Assembly: GCA_964508705.1 (NCBI GenBank)
Contig: CAZDUS010000041.1
Location: forward strand, 1 to 19,183
DNA length: 19,183 nucleotides
Source: CAZDUS01 sp964508705
GTDB lineage: Bacteria; Verrucomicrobiota; Kiritimatiellia; CAIKKV01; CAITUY01
Direction: 5' to 3'
The notes under the pieces are model-generated. The model saw only the letters and a program-made list of their open reading frames with translations. It did not search any database and was not told the origin of the DNA. How positions within the stretch are numbered: the first letter of the stretch is position 1; every line of letters begins with the position of its first letter. This document shows positions 1 to 7,722 of this stretch, one piece after another. Both the position numbers and the translations under genes were made by a program.

Positions 1-671
1 GTAATGGCGTCAAATGCCAACCTTGCAGACTTCCATACAGGATATTTCGTCTCCCCGGCATGCCGCGCATCTCGATCATAATACACCGCCCCCTGCCTGT
101 ACCCTACCCAGCAGGTCAGCCCGCGCATAAACCGGTGCAACTCACGCACCTGTTTTAGCGCGTCAATCACCTTGCGGTCCACCAACCGGAAATCACCCGC
201 ATCCATCGGTACATCCACCTTGGCCAGCGAGCGAAACACCCGATAGAACAACGACGCCAACAACTTCTTCAACCATGTCTCTCCCTGCCGGCTCCGTCTG
301 ACGGCATAGACGACCTCATACCCCTCATGCCACTTGTCCAACAGATCAGCAATTACCTCGGGCGGGTCCTGCAAGTCAGCATCAATGATCACCGCCGCGG
401 CACCCTCCGCATGGTCCAACCCTGCCGTAATCGCAATTTGATGACCGAAATTCCGCGACAACTGCAACAATCGCGCCCGCGGATCCCTCTTCGCCATCTC
501 CGCTACCCACGCCGGCGAACCATCCGTGCTACCATCATCAACAAACAACACTTCCAATGTCTCCGGTCGCCCAGCCATGACTTTGCACACGCGTTCGAAC
601 AACACCGGCAAATTCTCCGCTTCGTTCAAAAACGGGACCACCACCGTCAATTTATGCCTGCTTGTCTCCAT
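1..671 (-). CDS. Family 2 glycosyltransferase, polyprenyl-phosphate sugar transferase type (3' end outside window)
   Basis: The minus strand reads open from ATG at 671 to the window edge, giving 223 residues with no stop. The N-terminus has the GT-A nucleotide-sugar fold of family 2: VVVPFLNEAENLP near residue 10, FVDDGSTDGSP near residue 43, and the metal-binding DADLQDPPEV near residue 95. A later stretch (MDAGDFRLVDRKVIDAL) matches the DPM1/GtrB/ArnC branch, which moves a sugar from a nucleotide onto a polyprenyl phosphate at the inner membrane. One or two C-terminal membrane helices are usual in that branch and would lie beyond the edge, so I cannot tell GtrB-like from soluble forms. A GGAAAGG stretch lies about 8 bases before the ATG. 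The likely role is envelope polysaccharide or glycan decoration. The donor sugar cannot be read from the sequence. Confidence 0.88.
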   Translation of the reverse strand, partial: METSRHKLTVVVPFLNEAENLPVLFERVCKVMAGRPETLEVLFVDDGSTDGSPAWVAEMAKRDPRARLLQLSRNFGHQIAITAGLDHAEGAAAVIIDADLQDPPEVIADLLDKWHEGYEVVYAVRRSRQGETWLKKLLASLFYRVFRSLAKVDVPMDAGDFRLVDRKVIDALKQVRELHRFMRGLTCWVGYRQGAVYYDRDARHAGETKYPVWKSARLAFDAI

Positions 672-799
672 ATTCTATAGCCTTTCCACTAAAGAAGCTT
701 AGGACGCCCTTCCCTTCGATCACGGCCCAATCCCGAACAGCAACGAGCCCTCTCTACTCCTTTTCACGTCGTGGCAATCCCTTCTCCACCCATGGATTG

Positions 800-985
800 T
801 TACCCAGCCTGACTCCCTCGCAATTTCCGTTCCTGTTCCCGCAAACAGCTTTGCGGCTCATTCCGCTTTCCGGTTGTAACCTGCGCCTCAGCCCAAGTAA
901 TGGCTTCCTGAATCAGCCGCCACCGGTCGCGAGGATCCCAATGCCGGTCTCGCTTGATCTCTTCCTCTCGTTTGATGTCAACCAT
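800..985 (-). CDS. Small basic protein coupled to a nucleotidyltransferase (61 aa)
   Basis: This small, highly charged protein begins MVDIKREEEIKRDRHWD and contains WRLIQEAITWAEAQ, a predicted amphipathic helix. I chose ATG at 985 because it overlaps the end of the upstream nucleotidyltransferase in the 8-base string ATGGTTGA, typical of translational coupling. An in-frame ATG at 1012 would add nine residues (MSFVKRWVR) and overlap by 35 bases. I recall similar WDP..RW..IQE.I.WAEAQ proteins beside nucleotidyltransferases in Verrucomicrobia and Planctomycetes, but I cannot confirm this here. No catalytic motif or membrane segment is visible. It may be the partner subunit of the transferase, in the way that HEPN or antitoxin-like small proteins accompany MNT-fold enzymes. 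That role is inference. Confidence 0.62.
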   Translation of the reverse strand: MVDIKREEEIKRDRHWDPRDRWRLIQEAITWAEAQVTTGKRNEPQSCLREQERKLRGSQAG

Positions 986-1463
986 GCGCACCCATCGCTT
1001 TACGAAGCTCATTAATCCGGTCTAATTTCCGATCCGCCTCATCCAAACTCAATTGACATTTCAACATGTCGCCATCCGACAAGCCTCTACACCGCGCTCC
1101 CAACACCATCACAATTTCAACCGATTCCTCGTAGGATTTTGTCCACGAATCAAGACCGCGCACAGTCCGAAAAACATCAATAGCACCGCACGGGCTGGTC
1201 AGGCAAAATACCGCCTGCCTTTTAAGCCAACCTGGCAGTTTATTTTTAACAGGCTCCCAATCGCTATCACTGGCACCCCACGCCGCATCCAACTCAGAAA
1301 GCGCCTGTTCGCACCGCTTCAAATTCTCATCCGTATCTTCAATCCACAAATCAACATCAAACGTCAGCACTGGCTTGTGCCGCAACAGGAAATTCATCCC
1401 CCCAATCAACAGAAAACGCACTCCGTTTCTATTGAGCCCTGCCACTATTTGATCAACATTCAC
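978..1463 (-). CDS. MNT-fold nucleotidyltransferase domain protein (161 aa)
   Basis: A minimal nucleotidyltransferase. It has the glycine pair of the fold (FLLIGGMN, residues 18-24), the paired acidic residues D36 and D38 in TFDVDLWIED, and a third candidate acid D96 in GAIDVFRTV. This is the GG-DxD-D layout of the polymerase-beta superfamily, as in AbiEii and related small transferases. The start is GTG at 1463, supported by GGGAGGA 7 bases upstream. The C-terminus (KLDRINELRKAMG) is helical and runs into the coupled small gene. Possible roles are nucleotide transfer to a tRNA, protein or small molecule, either as a toxin-like module or in housekeeping. The sequence does not decide. No signal peptide or membrane helix is present, so it should be cytoplasmic. 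Confidence 0.8.
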   Translation of the reverse strand: MNVDQIVAGLNRNGVRFLLIGGMNFLLRHKPVLTFDVDLWIEDTDENLKRCEQALSELDAAWGASDSDWEPVKNKLPGWLKRQAVFCLTSPCGAIDVFRTVRGLDSWTKSYEESVEIVMVLGARCRGLSDGDMLKCQLSLDEADRKLDRINELRKAMGAHG

Positions 1464-1504
1464 TCAAGCTTCCTCCCGCAATGGCCAGCTTTCCATATGG
1501 GTTT

Positions 1505-1534
1505 ACATTAACCTCACCCACCCCTGCCAGTCAA
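1505..1534 (-). promoter_or_regulatory. Candidate promoter for the nucleotidyltransferase pair
   Basis: On the minus strand TTGACT (1529-1534) is followed after 18 bases by TAATGT (1505-1510). The -35 box is good and the -10 box is weak (3 of 6 matches). It lies about 40 bases before the GTG at 1463, in the 176-base divergent gap between two genes. This is pattern matching only. Confidence 0.3.
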
Positions 1535-1639
1535 CCTGCTACCCGTTAACACTCCTCTTCGTTGACACCCCACATTCTCCTCTTGCCTGTCCACCCCAAA
1601 ATGTCTACCTTCGCTCTACCAAAAATCGAGAGACACATC

Positions 1640-2536
1640 ATGAAATCCTATTTTCTTACAGCCTTCCTATTCGCCTTCCTTTTCACACAAGCACTTCACG
1701 CCCAAAACAAAGCTCCGGTCATCGACCACTCGCCAGTTAAAGTGGCTGTCCGGGGACAAAATGTTCTCTTCCGGGCCAAGGTCACCGATGACGCCAAGTC
1801 TATCGAATCCGTCACCCTTTTCTACGCCGTTTCCCGCGATGTTGCTCCCTACAAAGTGGCAATGAGTCCTGCAGGCGCTGGCGTCTACATGGGAACCATC
1901 TCCGCTGACCTCACCGCCAGCCTCCAACAACTCCTCTACTATATCGAAGCCAAGGATAGCCTGGGCGCCATTTCCGAGACTCCTTGGTTTCCAGTGGAAA
2001 TCAAGACAGGCACCCCCTCCCCTTCTTCATCCGCAACGGCATCACCCACAACGGCAAAACCCGTCGCCGCTCCTGAAAACAAGGAATCTTCATGGAAGAA
2101 GCCAGCCCTGATTGCCGGAGGCGCACTAGCTGTTGGCGGCATCGCATTAGCGATCATGGGCGGAGGCGGAGGTGACGATAGCAGCGGATCCAGCGGAACC
2201 GCCACGAACACCGCTGGAACCTACTCTGGCTCGGCTTCGGTCTATTTCCAGGTTTCCGGCAATACGCCATCCAGCACAACCTATCCCATCACCATCACCA
2301 TCAGCAGTAAGGGCGTCGTCAGCACAGACACCCTCTATGCAGGCGTCCATATGGAAGAACAACTCTCGGGCGCCAATTTCCTGATGGTCGCACCCGTTAA
2401 TGAACCGGATCGCACTGGCGAAATCCAATTCCTGGGCGTAGTTATCAACAACCGGATCGCCGGCACCGTCCAGGGCTCTGCAACCACTTCCGCTGGCAAC
2501 GGAACCTACTCCGGCACCTTCAGCGCCGCCAAGTAG
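1640..2536 (+). CDS. Secreted or membrane-anchored Ig-like domain protein (298 aa)
   Basis: ATG at 1640 starts a clear signal peptide: MKSYF, a hydrophobic core rich in Leu and Phe, and a cleavage site near ALHA-Q (residues 18-22). Reading from the TTG at 1562 would put 26 extra residues before the signal, so I reject that start. Residues about 25-122 form an Ig/fibronectin-like domain of the type found in surface proteins (APVIDHSPVKVAVRGQ ... YYIEAKDSLGA). A Ser/Thr/Pro-rich linker follows (about 125-150), then a hydrophobic segment (about 155-174, ALIAGGALAVGGIALAIM), a GGGGG run and a Ser/Gly/Thr-rich spacer. The last 100 residues are a beta-rich domain with TYSGSASV and TYSGTFSA repeats at its two ends. 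There is no C-terminal PEP-CTERM-like tail. The function is unknown. It is probably an envelope protein with domains on either side of a membrane segment. Confidence 0.8.
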   Translation: MKSYFLTAFLFAFLFTQALHAQNKAPVIDHSPVKVAVRGQNVLFRAKVTDDAKSIESVTLFYAVSRDVAPYKVAMSPAGAGVYMGTISADLTASLQQLLYYIEAKDSLGAISETPWFPVEIKTGTPSPSSSATASPTTAKPVAAPENKESSWKKPALIAGGALAVGGIALAIMGGGGGDDSSGSSGTATNTAGTYSGSASVYFQVSGNTPSSTTYPITITISSKGVVSTDTLYAGVHMEEQLSGANFLMVAPVNEPDRTGEIQFLGVVINNRIAGTVQGSATTSAGNGTYSGTFSAAK

Positions 2537-3365
2537 TCCCAGCCACATTCCCCGCATACACCACTGCCAGCGCTGTAAGATATACCAGCGTTCCAACTCC
2601 TTCATGAATGACGTCATACGTCATGTCGGATTGTATAGCCACCATCACGATGGCCACAATTCTAAGGATATTGAAAGCCAATCCCGCCAACAACGCGAAC
2701 ACAGTCAAAACCATTAAACGCCCTACCGGCAACTGTCGCCGAATACTCATAATTACCGTCAGGACTACGGACGAGAGGATAATCCCGAACCCGTTGCATT
2801 CTGTAGCCACATCAAACAACCCCGCGCCCTTTTCCACCACCATGGCCACCTGAAACGGCGCATGGCTCACAACCAGATCGGCGCGGATACCCGCCAACGC
2901 CAACACCCAAGCAGAGGCGTTCGCCACCAACACCCGCAGAACCACATCCACACGCGGAACATACATCATCATCCCAACCGCCACACCCAGCCCAACAATA
3001 GCCGGATAAAACGTGCGAACTCCCGCCCGCCCGAAGCAAAACGAAAGCAACGCCCCCAAACTGAAACAAAAGCCCAATACCGCTAGCGGCCATAAAAGGA
3101 ACAACGAAGAAGCCGCCAGCGCCATACAGGACAAGGAAAACAGGAACAACCCGTGATGATTGATTTGAAGCCGCAATTCATGCTTGCGGATCATCACCGA
3201 AATCGCATCTGCAAAAGCCACGCCAATCAATACAAAGGCATTCACCGCCTGGGTTGTACGCAAGCTGAGCCGCAGAATCCCGTCAATCATCGGCATATAG
3301 GCAATTACCGTCAGTAATCCGACGACCGTCAGGAAAAATATATTTTCTCTCTTCTGCCTTTCCAT
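2520..3365 (-). CDS. Exosortase/archaeosortase family membrane transpeptidase (281 aa)
   Basis: A polytopic membrane protein with about eight hydrophobic segments and the catalytic triad of exosortases: Cys190 in ATECNGFG, Arg235 in FNILRI, and His254 in IHEGVG. Exosortases cut C-terminal sorting tails, usually PEP-CTERM, of exported proteins at the inner membrane. The length is close to that of short single-domain exosortases. I chose ATG 3365 (MERQKRENIFF), which has GGAAG 4 bases upstream. TTG 3401 has a stronger GGGAGG 7 bases upstream and would add 12 residues, so the start is open. It follows UPF0210 by 22-57 bases in the same direction and is probably co-transcribed. Its 3' end overlaps the convergent secreted protein gene by 17 bases. 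I cannot assign an Xrt subtype and see no substrate with a sorting tail in the window. Confidence 0.88.
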   Translation of the reverse strand: MERQKRENIFFLTVVGLLTVIAYMPMIDGILRLSLRTTQAVNAFVLIGVAFADAISVMIRKHELRLQINHHGLFLFSLSCMALAASSLFLLWPLAVLGFCFSLGALLSFCFGRAGVRTFYPAIVGLGVAVGMMMYVPRVDVVLRVLVANASAWVLALAGIRADLVVSHAPFQVAMVVEKGAGLFDVATECNGFGIILSSVVLTVIMSIRRQLPVGRLMVLTVFALLAGLAFNILRIVAIVMVAIQSDMTYDVIHEGVGTLVYLTALAVVYAGNVAGTTWRR

Positions 3366-3422
3366 GCCACTTCCAGAATAATCAGGACTTCCTAAACCCA
3401 AAACCCTGCCTCCCGTTGCCTC

Positions 3423-4787
3423 TTAATTGCTCAACCCTTGCAAAGGAGCCGGTATTCTCCCTCCACGCCTGACAAATACCGCACAGGAATGGGTATTTAC
3501 CGCCATCACAGGCCCTCCGCCCAACAGTCCGCCGAACTCCACATGATCACCAACTTTCCTGCCCGGCGCGGGAATAATCCTTACGGCCGTCGTCTTCTTG
3601 TTGATCATTCCGATCGCCGCCTCATCAGCTATTATTCCACTCAACGTCTCCGGTGTCGTGTCGCCGGGCACAACAATCATATCCAGGCCAACCGAGCAAA
3701 CAGCCGTCATCGCTTCCAGTTTTTCAATCGTCAGCGACCCTTCCCTTGCGCGCAGCGCCATCGTCGCATCTTCGCAAACAGGTATAAAAGCCCCGCTCAT
3801 CCCGCCTGCATGGCTCGTCGCCATTGCGCCACCACGCTTCACCGCATCATTCAACAAGGCAAGCGCCGCCGTCGTCCCAGGACACCCTACCTTGCTCAAT
3901 CCCATGGCCTCCAAAATGTCACCTACGGAATCCCCGGGCGCAGGGGTCGGCGCCAATGAAAGGTCCACTATATTGAACGGCACTCCTAGCCGCATCGCGC
4001 ACTTCCGCCCCACCAACTCACCTGCACGGGTAATCTTGAATGACACCCTCTTGATCTCCTCGGCCACTGTTTGAAGGTCCAAATCCCTTCCCATGGTCTG
4101 AACCACAGCACGAATGGTTCCCGGGCCCGAAATACCCACAGACAGAGCGCCATCCCCCTCCCCGGCCCCGCAATATGCTCCAGCCATAAAAGGATTATCT
4201 TCCACGGCATTACAAAACACCACCAGCCGCGCGCAAGCGCTTCCATAACTGTCGGCCGTCAGGGCGGCCGCCTCCTTGAGAACCTCGCCAATCAGCGCCA
4301 CCGCATCCATGTTGATGCCTGCCTTCGTCGTTCCAATGTTGACCGACGAACAAACCCTTGATGTCTGCGCCAATGCACGGGGAATCGACAATATCAGGGC
4401 CCGCCCTGCCGCCGTCATATCCTTCTGCACGAGCGCCGAAAAACCGCCAATGAAATCAACCCCGAGCTCCCGTGCCGCCCTATCCATCTCAAGCGCGATA
4501 GGAGCATAGTCGTTCGTCTCACAGGCCGCTGCAACCCAGGCAATCGGCGTCACAGACACCCTCTTGTTTACAATCGGTATGCCGTATTCCTGCGACACCT
4601 CCTCCGCCACCGACACCAACCGCTCGGCCTTCCTCATGATCTTGTCATAGACCTGCCTCGATACACGCCGGACATCCCCGCCAGCGCAGTCATGCAAATC
4701 AATGCCCATTGTCACGGTTCGAATATCCAGCTTCTGCGCATGAATCATTCCCAGCGTCTCAAATATTTCTTCTGAACTGATTGCCAT
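3423..4787 (-). CDS. UPF0210/DUF711 (PFL family) protein (454 aa)
   Basis: The whole sequence fits the UPF0210 family: the N-terminal segment EEIFETLGMIHAQKLDIRTVTMGI, the VNKRVSVTPIAWVAAA stretch, and Gly-rich segments such as GAYCGAGEGDGALSVGISGPG and the C-terminal FGGLLGGGPVMAV. Its length of 454 is the usual one. Structures of this family exist, but no reaction is firmly established. The label PFL comes from a fold resemblance to pyruvate formate-lyase; I see no glycyl-radical motif. ATG 4787 has GGGAG 6 bases upstream. The gene directly upstream encodes the UPF0237 ACT protein, the usual partner, which is thought to sense an amino acid or other small ligand. The protein is cytoplasmic, with no signal or membrane segment. 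Confidence 0.92.
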   Translation of the reverse strand: MAISSEEIFETLGMIHAQKLDIRTVTMGIDLHDCAGGDVRRVSRQVYDKIMRKAERLVSVAEEVSQEYGIPIVNKRVSVTPIAWVAAACETNDYAPIALEMDRAARELGVDFIGGFSALVQKDMTAAGRALILSIPRALAQTSRVCSSVNIGTTKAGINMDAVALIGEVLKEAAALTADSYGSACARLVVFCNAVEDNPFMAGAYCGAGEGDGALSVGISGPGTIRAVVQTMGRDLDLQTVAEEIKRVSFKITRAGELVGRKCAMRLGVPFNIVDLSLAPTPAPGDSVGDILEAMGLSKVGCPGTTAALALLNDAVKRGGAMATSHAGGMSGAFIPVCEDATMALRAREGSLTIEKLEAMTAVCSVGLDMIVVPGDTTPETLSGIIADEAAIGMINKKTTAVRIIPAPGRKVGDHVEFGGLLGGGPVMAVNTHSCAVFVRRGGRIPAPLQGLSN

Positions 4788-4889
4788 AGTTTACTCCCGT
4801 TCCAAGCCTGCCCCCTTGGTGTTCCCTCTTAACTTCGCGGCGATATCCCAAAATCTCACTCCGCCTCCATTCAATGCATTGTCGGATAA

Positions 4890-5246
4890 TCATACCCTGT
4901 GCATCGCTCGGAATATCTCCTCGTGCTGAACAATAATCGACAACCCCTCCTTGTTCCCGTGACCCTCAAGTTCCTGCTTTAGTTTGGAGAACTTGCATGC
5001 AATCCCCTTGATGTCCACAAGCATTACCATCGTAAACAAATCGCTCATGATGGTTTGGCTCACATCCAAGATATTGGCATGCCGATTCGCCAAAATTGCG
5101 GTAACACCAGCCATGATGCCCGGCCTGTCACCCCCAATCACTGCAATCACTATGCGACTTGCCGCCGAACCCTGCCTGCTCTCAGCCACAACCTTGGCCT
5201 GGGTTTCCATCACCTTCGCATTCGTTTTAACTGCCATCTTTTTCAT
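4890..5246 (-). CDS. UPF0237 ACT-domain protein (118 aa)
   Basis: Residues 31-118 are a single ACT domain of the UPF0237 type: RIVIAVIGGDRPGIMAGVTAILA, followed by NILDVSQTIMSDLFTMVMLVD. The GGDRPGI turn is the typical ligand-site loop of ACT domains. Family members are usually about 90 residues. This one carries an extra polar N-terminus of about 28 residues (MKKMAVKTNAKVMETQAKVVAE), which looks helical and is not a signal peptide. ATG 5246 has AGGAG 10 bases upstream. An internal ATG at 5237 is possible but lacks its own site. The UPF0210 gene follows after 102 bases, the arrangement seen in many bacteria, for example as SP_0238/SP_0239 in Streptococcus pneumoniae. It is a likely ligand-sensing partner of UPF0210; the ligand is unknown. 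Confidence 0.9.
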   Translation of the reverse strand: MKKMAVKTNAKVMETQAKVVAESRQGSAASRIVIAVIGGDRPGIMAGVTAILANRHANILDVSQTIMSDLFTMVMLVDIKGIACKFSKLKQELEGHGNKEGLSIIVQHEEIFRAMHRV

Positions 5247-5281
5247 GTCGCCTTATCTCCTATCGTTCTACTCGTCTCATC

Positions 5282-5297
5282 TGGAACCAAGGTTCCA
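5282..5297. repeat. Short inverted repeat TGGAACC-AA-GGTTCCA
   Basis: Seven-base arms separated by two bases, in the 57-base gap between the end of the thioredoxin-CcdA gene and the start of the ACT gene. No T-run follows on the minus strand, so a factor-independent terminator is not supported. It could be an operator-like dyad, a weak hairpin, or chance. Confidence 0.4.
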
Positions 5298-5303
5298 CCC
5301 TCC

Positions 5304-6506
5304 TCACCTAGTTACAATCATCATCACCGCCAACGCTGCAAAAAACAATCCCAATGCCATTTTGCTTGCCACCACATTCCGCCTGCTCCACTCAACCAAC
5401 CTCACGGTCCTCAGTCCTGCGAAGGTTAGCCAGAGCAGGAACAGCAACGGCGACACAACAATTAAATTATAGAGCCCCAGGCTCAATAGACACCACGAAA
5501 CCGACTGGCCGCTCCTGATCATCAACGCCAGCGCCGGCACATAAACCTGCCCTGTGCAAACGCTCTCCATTAGCGTCACCGCAACTCCCGCCCCAAATCC
5601 ACCAACCACCAAATTCCTTGTCTTCAACCCACGCTTCACGGCGTCACGTATTCTTGCCTGAAGCGAGGCTGGCAACCTCAATAATAGCGCATCACCCGCT
5701 CCACCCCGCCTGTACCGCGCCGCATCAAGAAACGACAATGCAGAAAACACTATGACCATAAGCAACAACACCCCCGACAACAGTCGCCCGCCCCATTCCA
5801 TGACCTCCAACGCCCTTATTGCTTCAAGCAAACCAAGTCCCAGCAGGAAATAGGCAACGTAACAGGCCGTCACAAATGATACCCCTGCCAAAAGCATTTT
5901 TTTAGGACTCAAATGGGACACAGAAAGCAAACTCAGGAAGAAGACAAGCGTGGACATCATGCACGGATTAAAACTGTCCACCAGAGCCGCCACCACAATC
6001 CCCGCCATTGTAAAACCAGCCACATGGCGCTCAAGCAACCCCCTTCCGTCCCGATCGCGCGAAGTGTGGTCGCTCGAGTCTTCACAGGCGCTCTTGCCCA
6101 TCTTTCGAACCATGGCTCGATCAATGGCCTCGAACAAGCCATCTCGAATCGCTCCCACCCCGGCCAATGCGTCGCATCCATCAACGACAATCAATGCCGG
6201 CGCATTATCCCGGATACCCAACCGCTCCAACCAACTAACCAACATGAAGTAATTCGTATCTGCCGCGACATCATATTCCACAAGCCGGTAAACCCCGGAA
6301 TAACACCGCTCTAACTCCGGGAATAATTCCTTTCGGACCGTAATGCAGGAGTCACATCCCTGCGCATAGTAAAACTCGATATCAACCACCCGACACACTT
6401 CACCATTGTCAGGCGGAATCACCCCGACGTCTGTATCATTAGGTGCGCCGCAAGCCGAAATGATTATTCCGGCCCCGACCAACAAAACTGCTGTCATAAT
6501 CCTCAT
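5304..6506 (-). CDS. Lipoprotein fusing a thioredoxin domain to a CcdA/DsbD-type membrane electron carrier (400 aa)
   Basis: The N-terminus is a lipoprotein signal (IISAC, Cys19). Residues about 38-135 form a thioredoxin-like domain with the redox pair Cys51-Cys54 in GCDSC and a candidate cis-proline P103 in NAPALIVVDG. From about residue 162 there are six hydrophobic segments with the two CcdA/DsbD-type cysteines, Cys182 in DSFNPCMMS and Cys317 in MESVCTGQVYVPA. Such proteins carry electrons from cytoplasmic thioredoxin across the inner membrane to periplasmic thiols. Here the outer thioredoxin domain is at the N-terminus on the same chain, anchored by lipid. The ATG overlaps the stop of the DUF1573 gene in ATGA and has no good ribosome site of its own, so translation is probably coupled. 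The targets may be cytochrome c maturation or periplasmic disulfides; the window does not say which. Confidence 0.87.
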   Translation of the reverse strand: MRIMTAVLLVGAGIIISACGAPNDTDVGVIPPDNGEVCRVVDIEFYYAQGCDSCITVRKELFPELERCYSGVYRLVEYDVAADTNYFMLVSWLERLGIRDNAPALIVVDGCDALAGVGAIRDGLFEAIDRAMVRKMGKSACEDSSDHTSRDRDGRGLLERHVAGFTMAGIVVAALVDSFNPCMMSTLVFFLSLLSVSHLSPKKMLLAGVSFVTACYVAYFLLGLGLLEAIRALEVMEWGGRLLSGVLLLMVIVFSALSFLDAARYRRGGAGDALLLRLPASLQARIRDAVKRGLKTRNLVVGGFGAGVAVTLMESVCTGQVYVPALALMIRSGQSVSWCLLSLGLYNLIVVSPLLFLLWLTFAGLRTVRLVEWSRRNVVASKMALGLFFAALAVMMIVTR

Positions 6507-7513
6507 TTCGGCAACTTGGAAATAACTCGGAGCGGGATCGTCACTTCCTTTTTAGATGCCATGTCTGTCTCGATCAGAAGCGTTTTCCCATTCAGCTCCC
6601 ACACCTGACTGGCAATATTCAACTCCACTCGATAGCGATCAGGAGAAATCGTTGTTACCCGGGTTTCAATATCATCCCGGGGCGCAGTCACCTTCTCAAC
6701 CTTAAATGGCTTCTTGTCCGGCGAATAGACGATCACATGGTAAGCGCGCGGCGAATTCGTTGCAGATTCAATCACCACCAAGGTGGCTGGAGCCGTCACT
6801 ATATCCCCCGCCACAAACACAGTCACAGGAACATCCAGATTTGGCACCGCTGGGTGATCCGTTTCCACCCTCAGTGATGCCGTCGTGGTTCCCGGAGAAC
6901 GCCCCCCCTTGCACTTGACCTTTAAGCGATACCGCTTCCCTTGCTCCACAGTCTCCACATCGGCAACAAATTGCGGCGAACTACTGGAAACCTTTTTCAC
7001 TTGGAACAATGCGCTCCCCATCGCCACCACCATGACCTCACGCTCAAGCTCACGATCCGCCGTCTGCGCTCCAAAGTGAATCCCTTCAGGCATCACCTCA
7101 ATGGGAGGCACCACATTCCCTTCAAACTCAAGCCTCAATGGCGCTCTATTGCCCGCATCCGATTCCACATAAATAGTTTTTCGCTGATATCCCTTCTGCC
7201 CGGCCAAACTCATTGTCGCCGCCAGTTCGGTTGACCCGCCCGCCGGTACAACATTGGTAGCCAGCATGGACGTCAGACACCCGCATCCTAGCCTCACCGC
7301 ACCAATTTGAACCAACCGATCACTTGCATTCGTCAATACGAACGTGTGAGTCACCATCTGTTCCGGGCCCAGATTGCCGAACTTGCGCAAGGGAGCCACA
7401 CAGGTCAGGCCATCGCCAATCACATCCGCCGCCATGCAATGCGCAATGGCTACTGCACAGAACATCGCCATTCCCACAACCATTCGCCTCATGTCAAAAC
7501 TGCCCTGTTTCAT
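6503..7513 (-). CDS. Periplasmic DUF1573 protein with Ig-like repeats (336 aa)
   Basis: The start is ATG 7513, because AAAGGA lies 6 bases upstream. GTG 7528 and ATG 7519 would place that site inside or against the gene. Residues 1-28 form a signal peptide ending AHCMA. The first domain (about 35-135) is DUF1573, with the core RKFGNLGPEQMVTHTFVLTN and the diagnostic Cys pair LGCGCLTS (Cys77, Cys79). Two further Ig-like beta domains follow, to about residues 240 and 336. DUF1573 proteins are exported and common in Bacteroidota and PVC bacteria, with no proven activity. The close-spaced cysteines and the coupled thioredoxin-CcdA gene suggest that this protein is a redox client or partner of that carrier. 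That link is inference from context. Confidence 0.87.
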   Translation of the reverse strand: MKQGSFDMRRMVVGMAMFCAVAIAHCMAADVIGDGLTCVAPLRKFGNLGPEQMVTHTFVLTNASDRLVQIGAVRLGCGCLTSMLATNVVPAGGSTELAATMSLAGQKGYQRKTIYVESDAGNRAPLRLEFEGNVVPPIEVMPEGIHFGAQTADRELEREVMVVAMGSALFQVKKVSSSSPQFVADVETVEQGKRYRLKVKCKGGRSPGTTTASLRVETDHPAVPNLDVPVTVFVAGDIVTAPATLVVIESATNSPRAYHVIVYSPDKKPFKVEKVTAPRDDIETRVTTISPDRYRVELNIASQVWELNGKTLLIETDMASKKEVTIPLRVISKLPK

Positions 7514-7565
7514 ATTCATTCCTTTCACGATGTATTTCCCGCGCCTGCCAGCATCACCCCTTCAC

Positions 7566-7574
7566 TATATACCA
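7566..7574 (-). promoter_or_regulatory. Candidate extended -10 promoter for the DUF1573/CcdA operon
   Basis: The minus strand reads TGGTATATA here, an extended -10 element (TGn followed by TATATA). The -35 region is poor (TGGATT further upstream). It would give a leader of about 45 bases before ATG 7513. It lies in the 209-base divergent gap shared with the dehydrogenase gene. On the plus strand of that gap TTGACT (7642-7647) could serve the dehydrogenase, but no good -10 follows it. Confidence 0.4.
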
Positions 7575-7722
7575 AACCCGCATGTGAAATCCACGCGTAG
7601 TCACCCATATCGCTTTTCTGGACCCCTTTTGGCTTCCATTCTTGACTTCTCTTGGCTGGCATCGAAAATCACGCTCCACGAACCGATTTCTAAAAACCAA
7701 CCCGTTGCGAACGGAGAATACG

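Noticed and set aside
1562..1567. Perfect -35 hexamer TTGACA before the Ig-like protein gene
   Set aside because: No acceptable -10 hexamer lies 15-19 bases downstream, so I do not call a promoter.
2147..2617. Minus-strand frame of 156 codons across the convergent gene ends
   Set aside because: It runs antisense to the secreted Ig-like protein and overlaps the exosortase end in another frame. Its Gly/Ala-rich protein has no recognisable features.
7642..7722. Upstream TTG start for the LDH2-type dehydrogenase
   Set aside because: The 27 added residues are polar and unlike the family N-terminus, while ATG 7723 has a good GGAG site.
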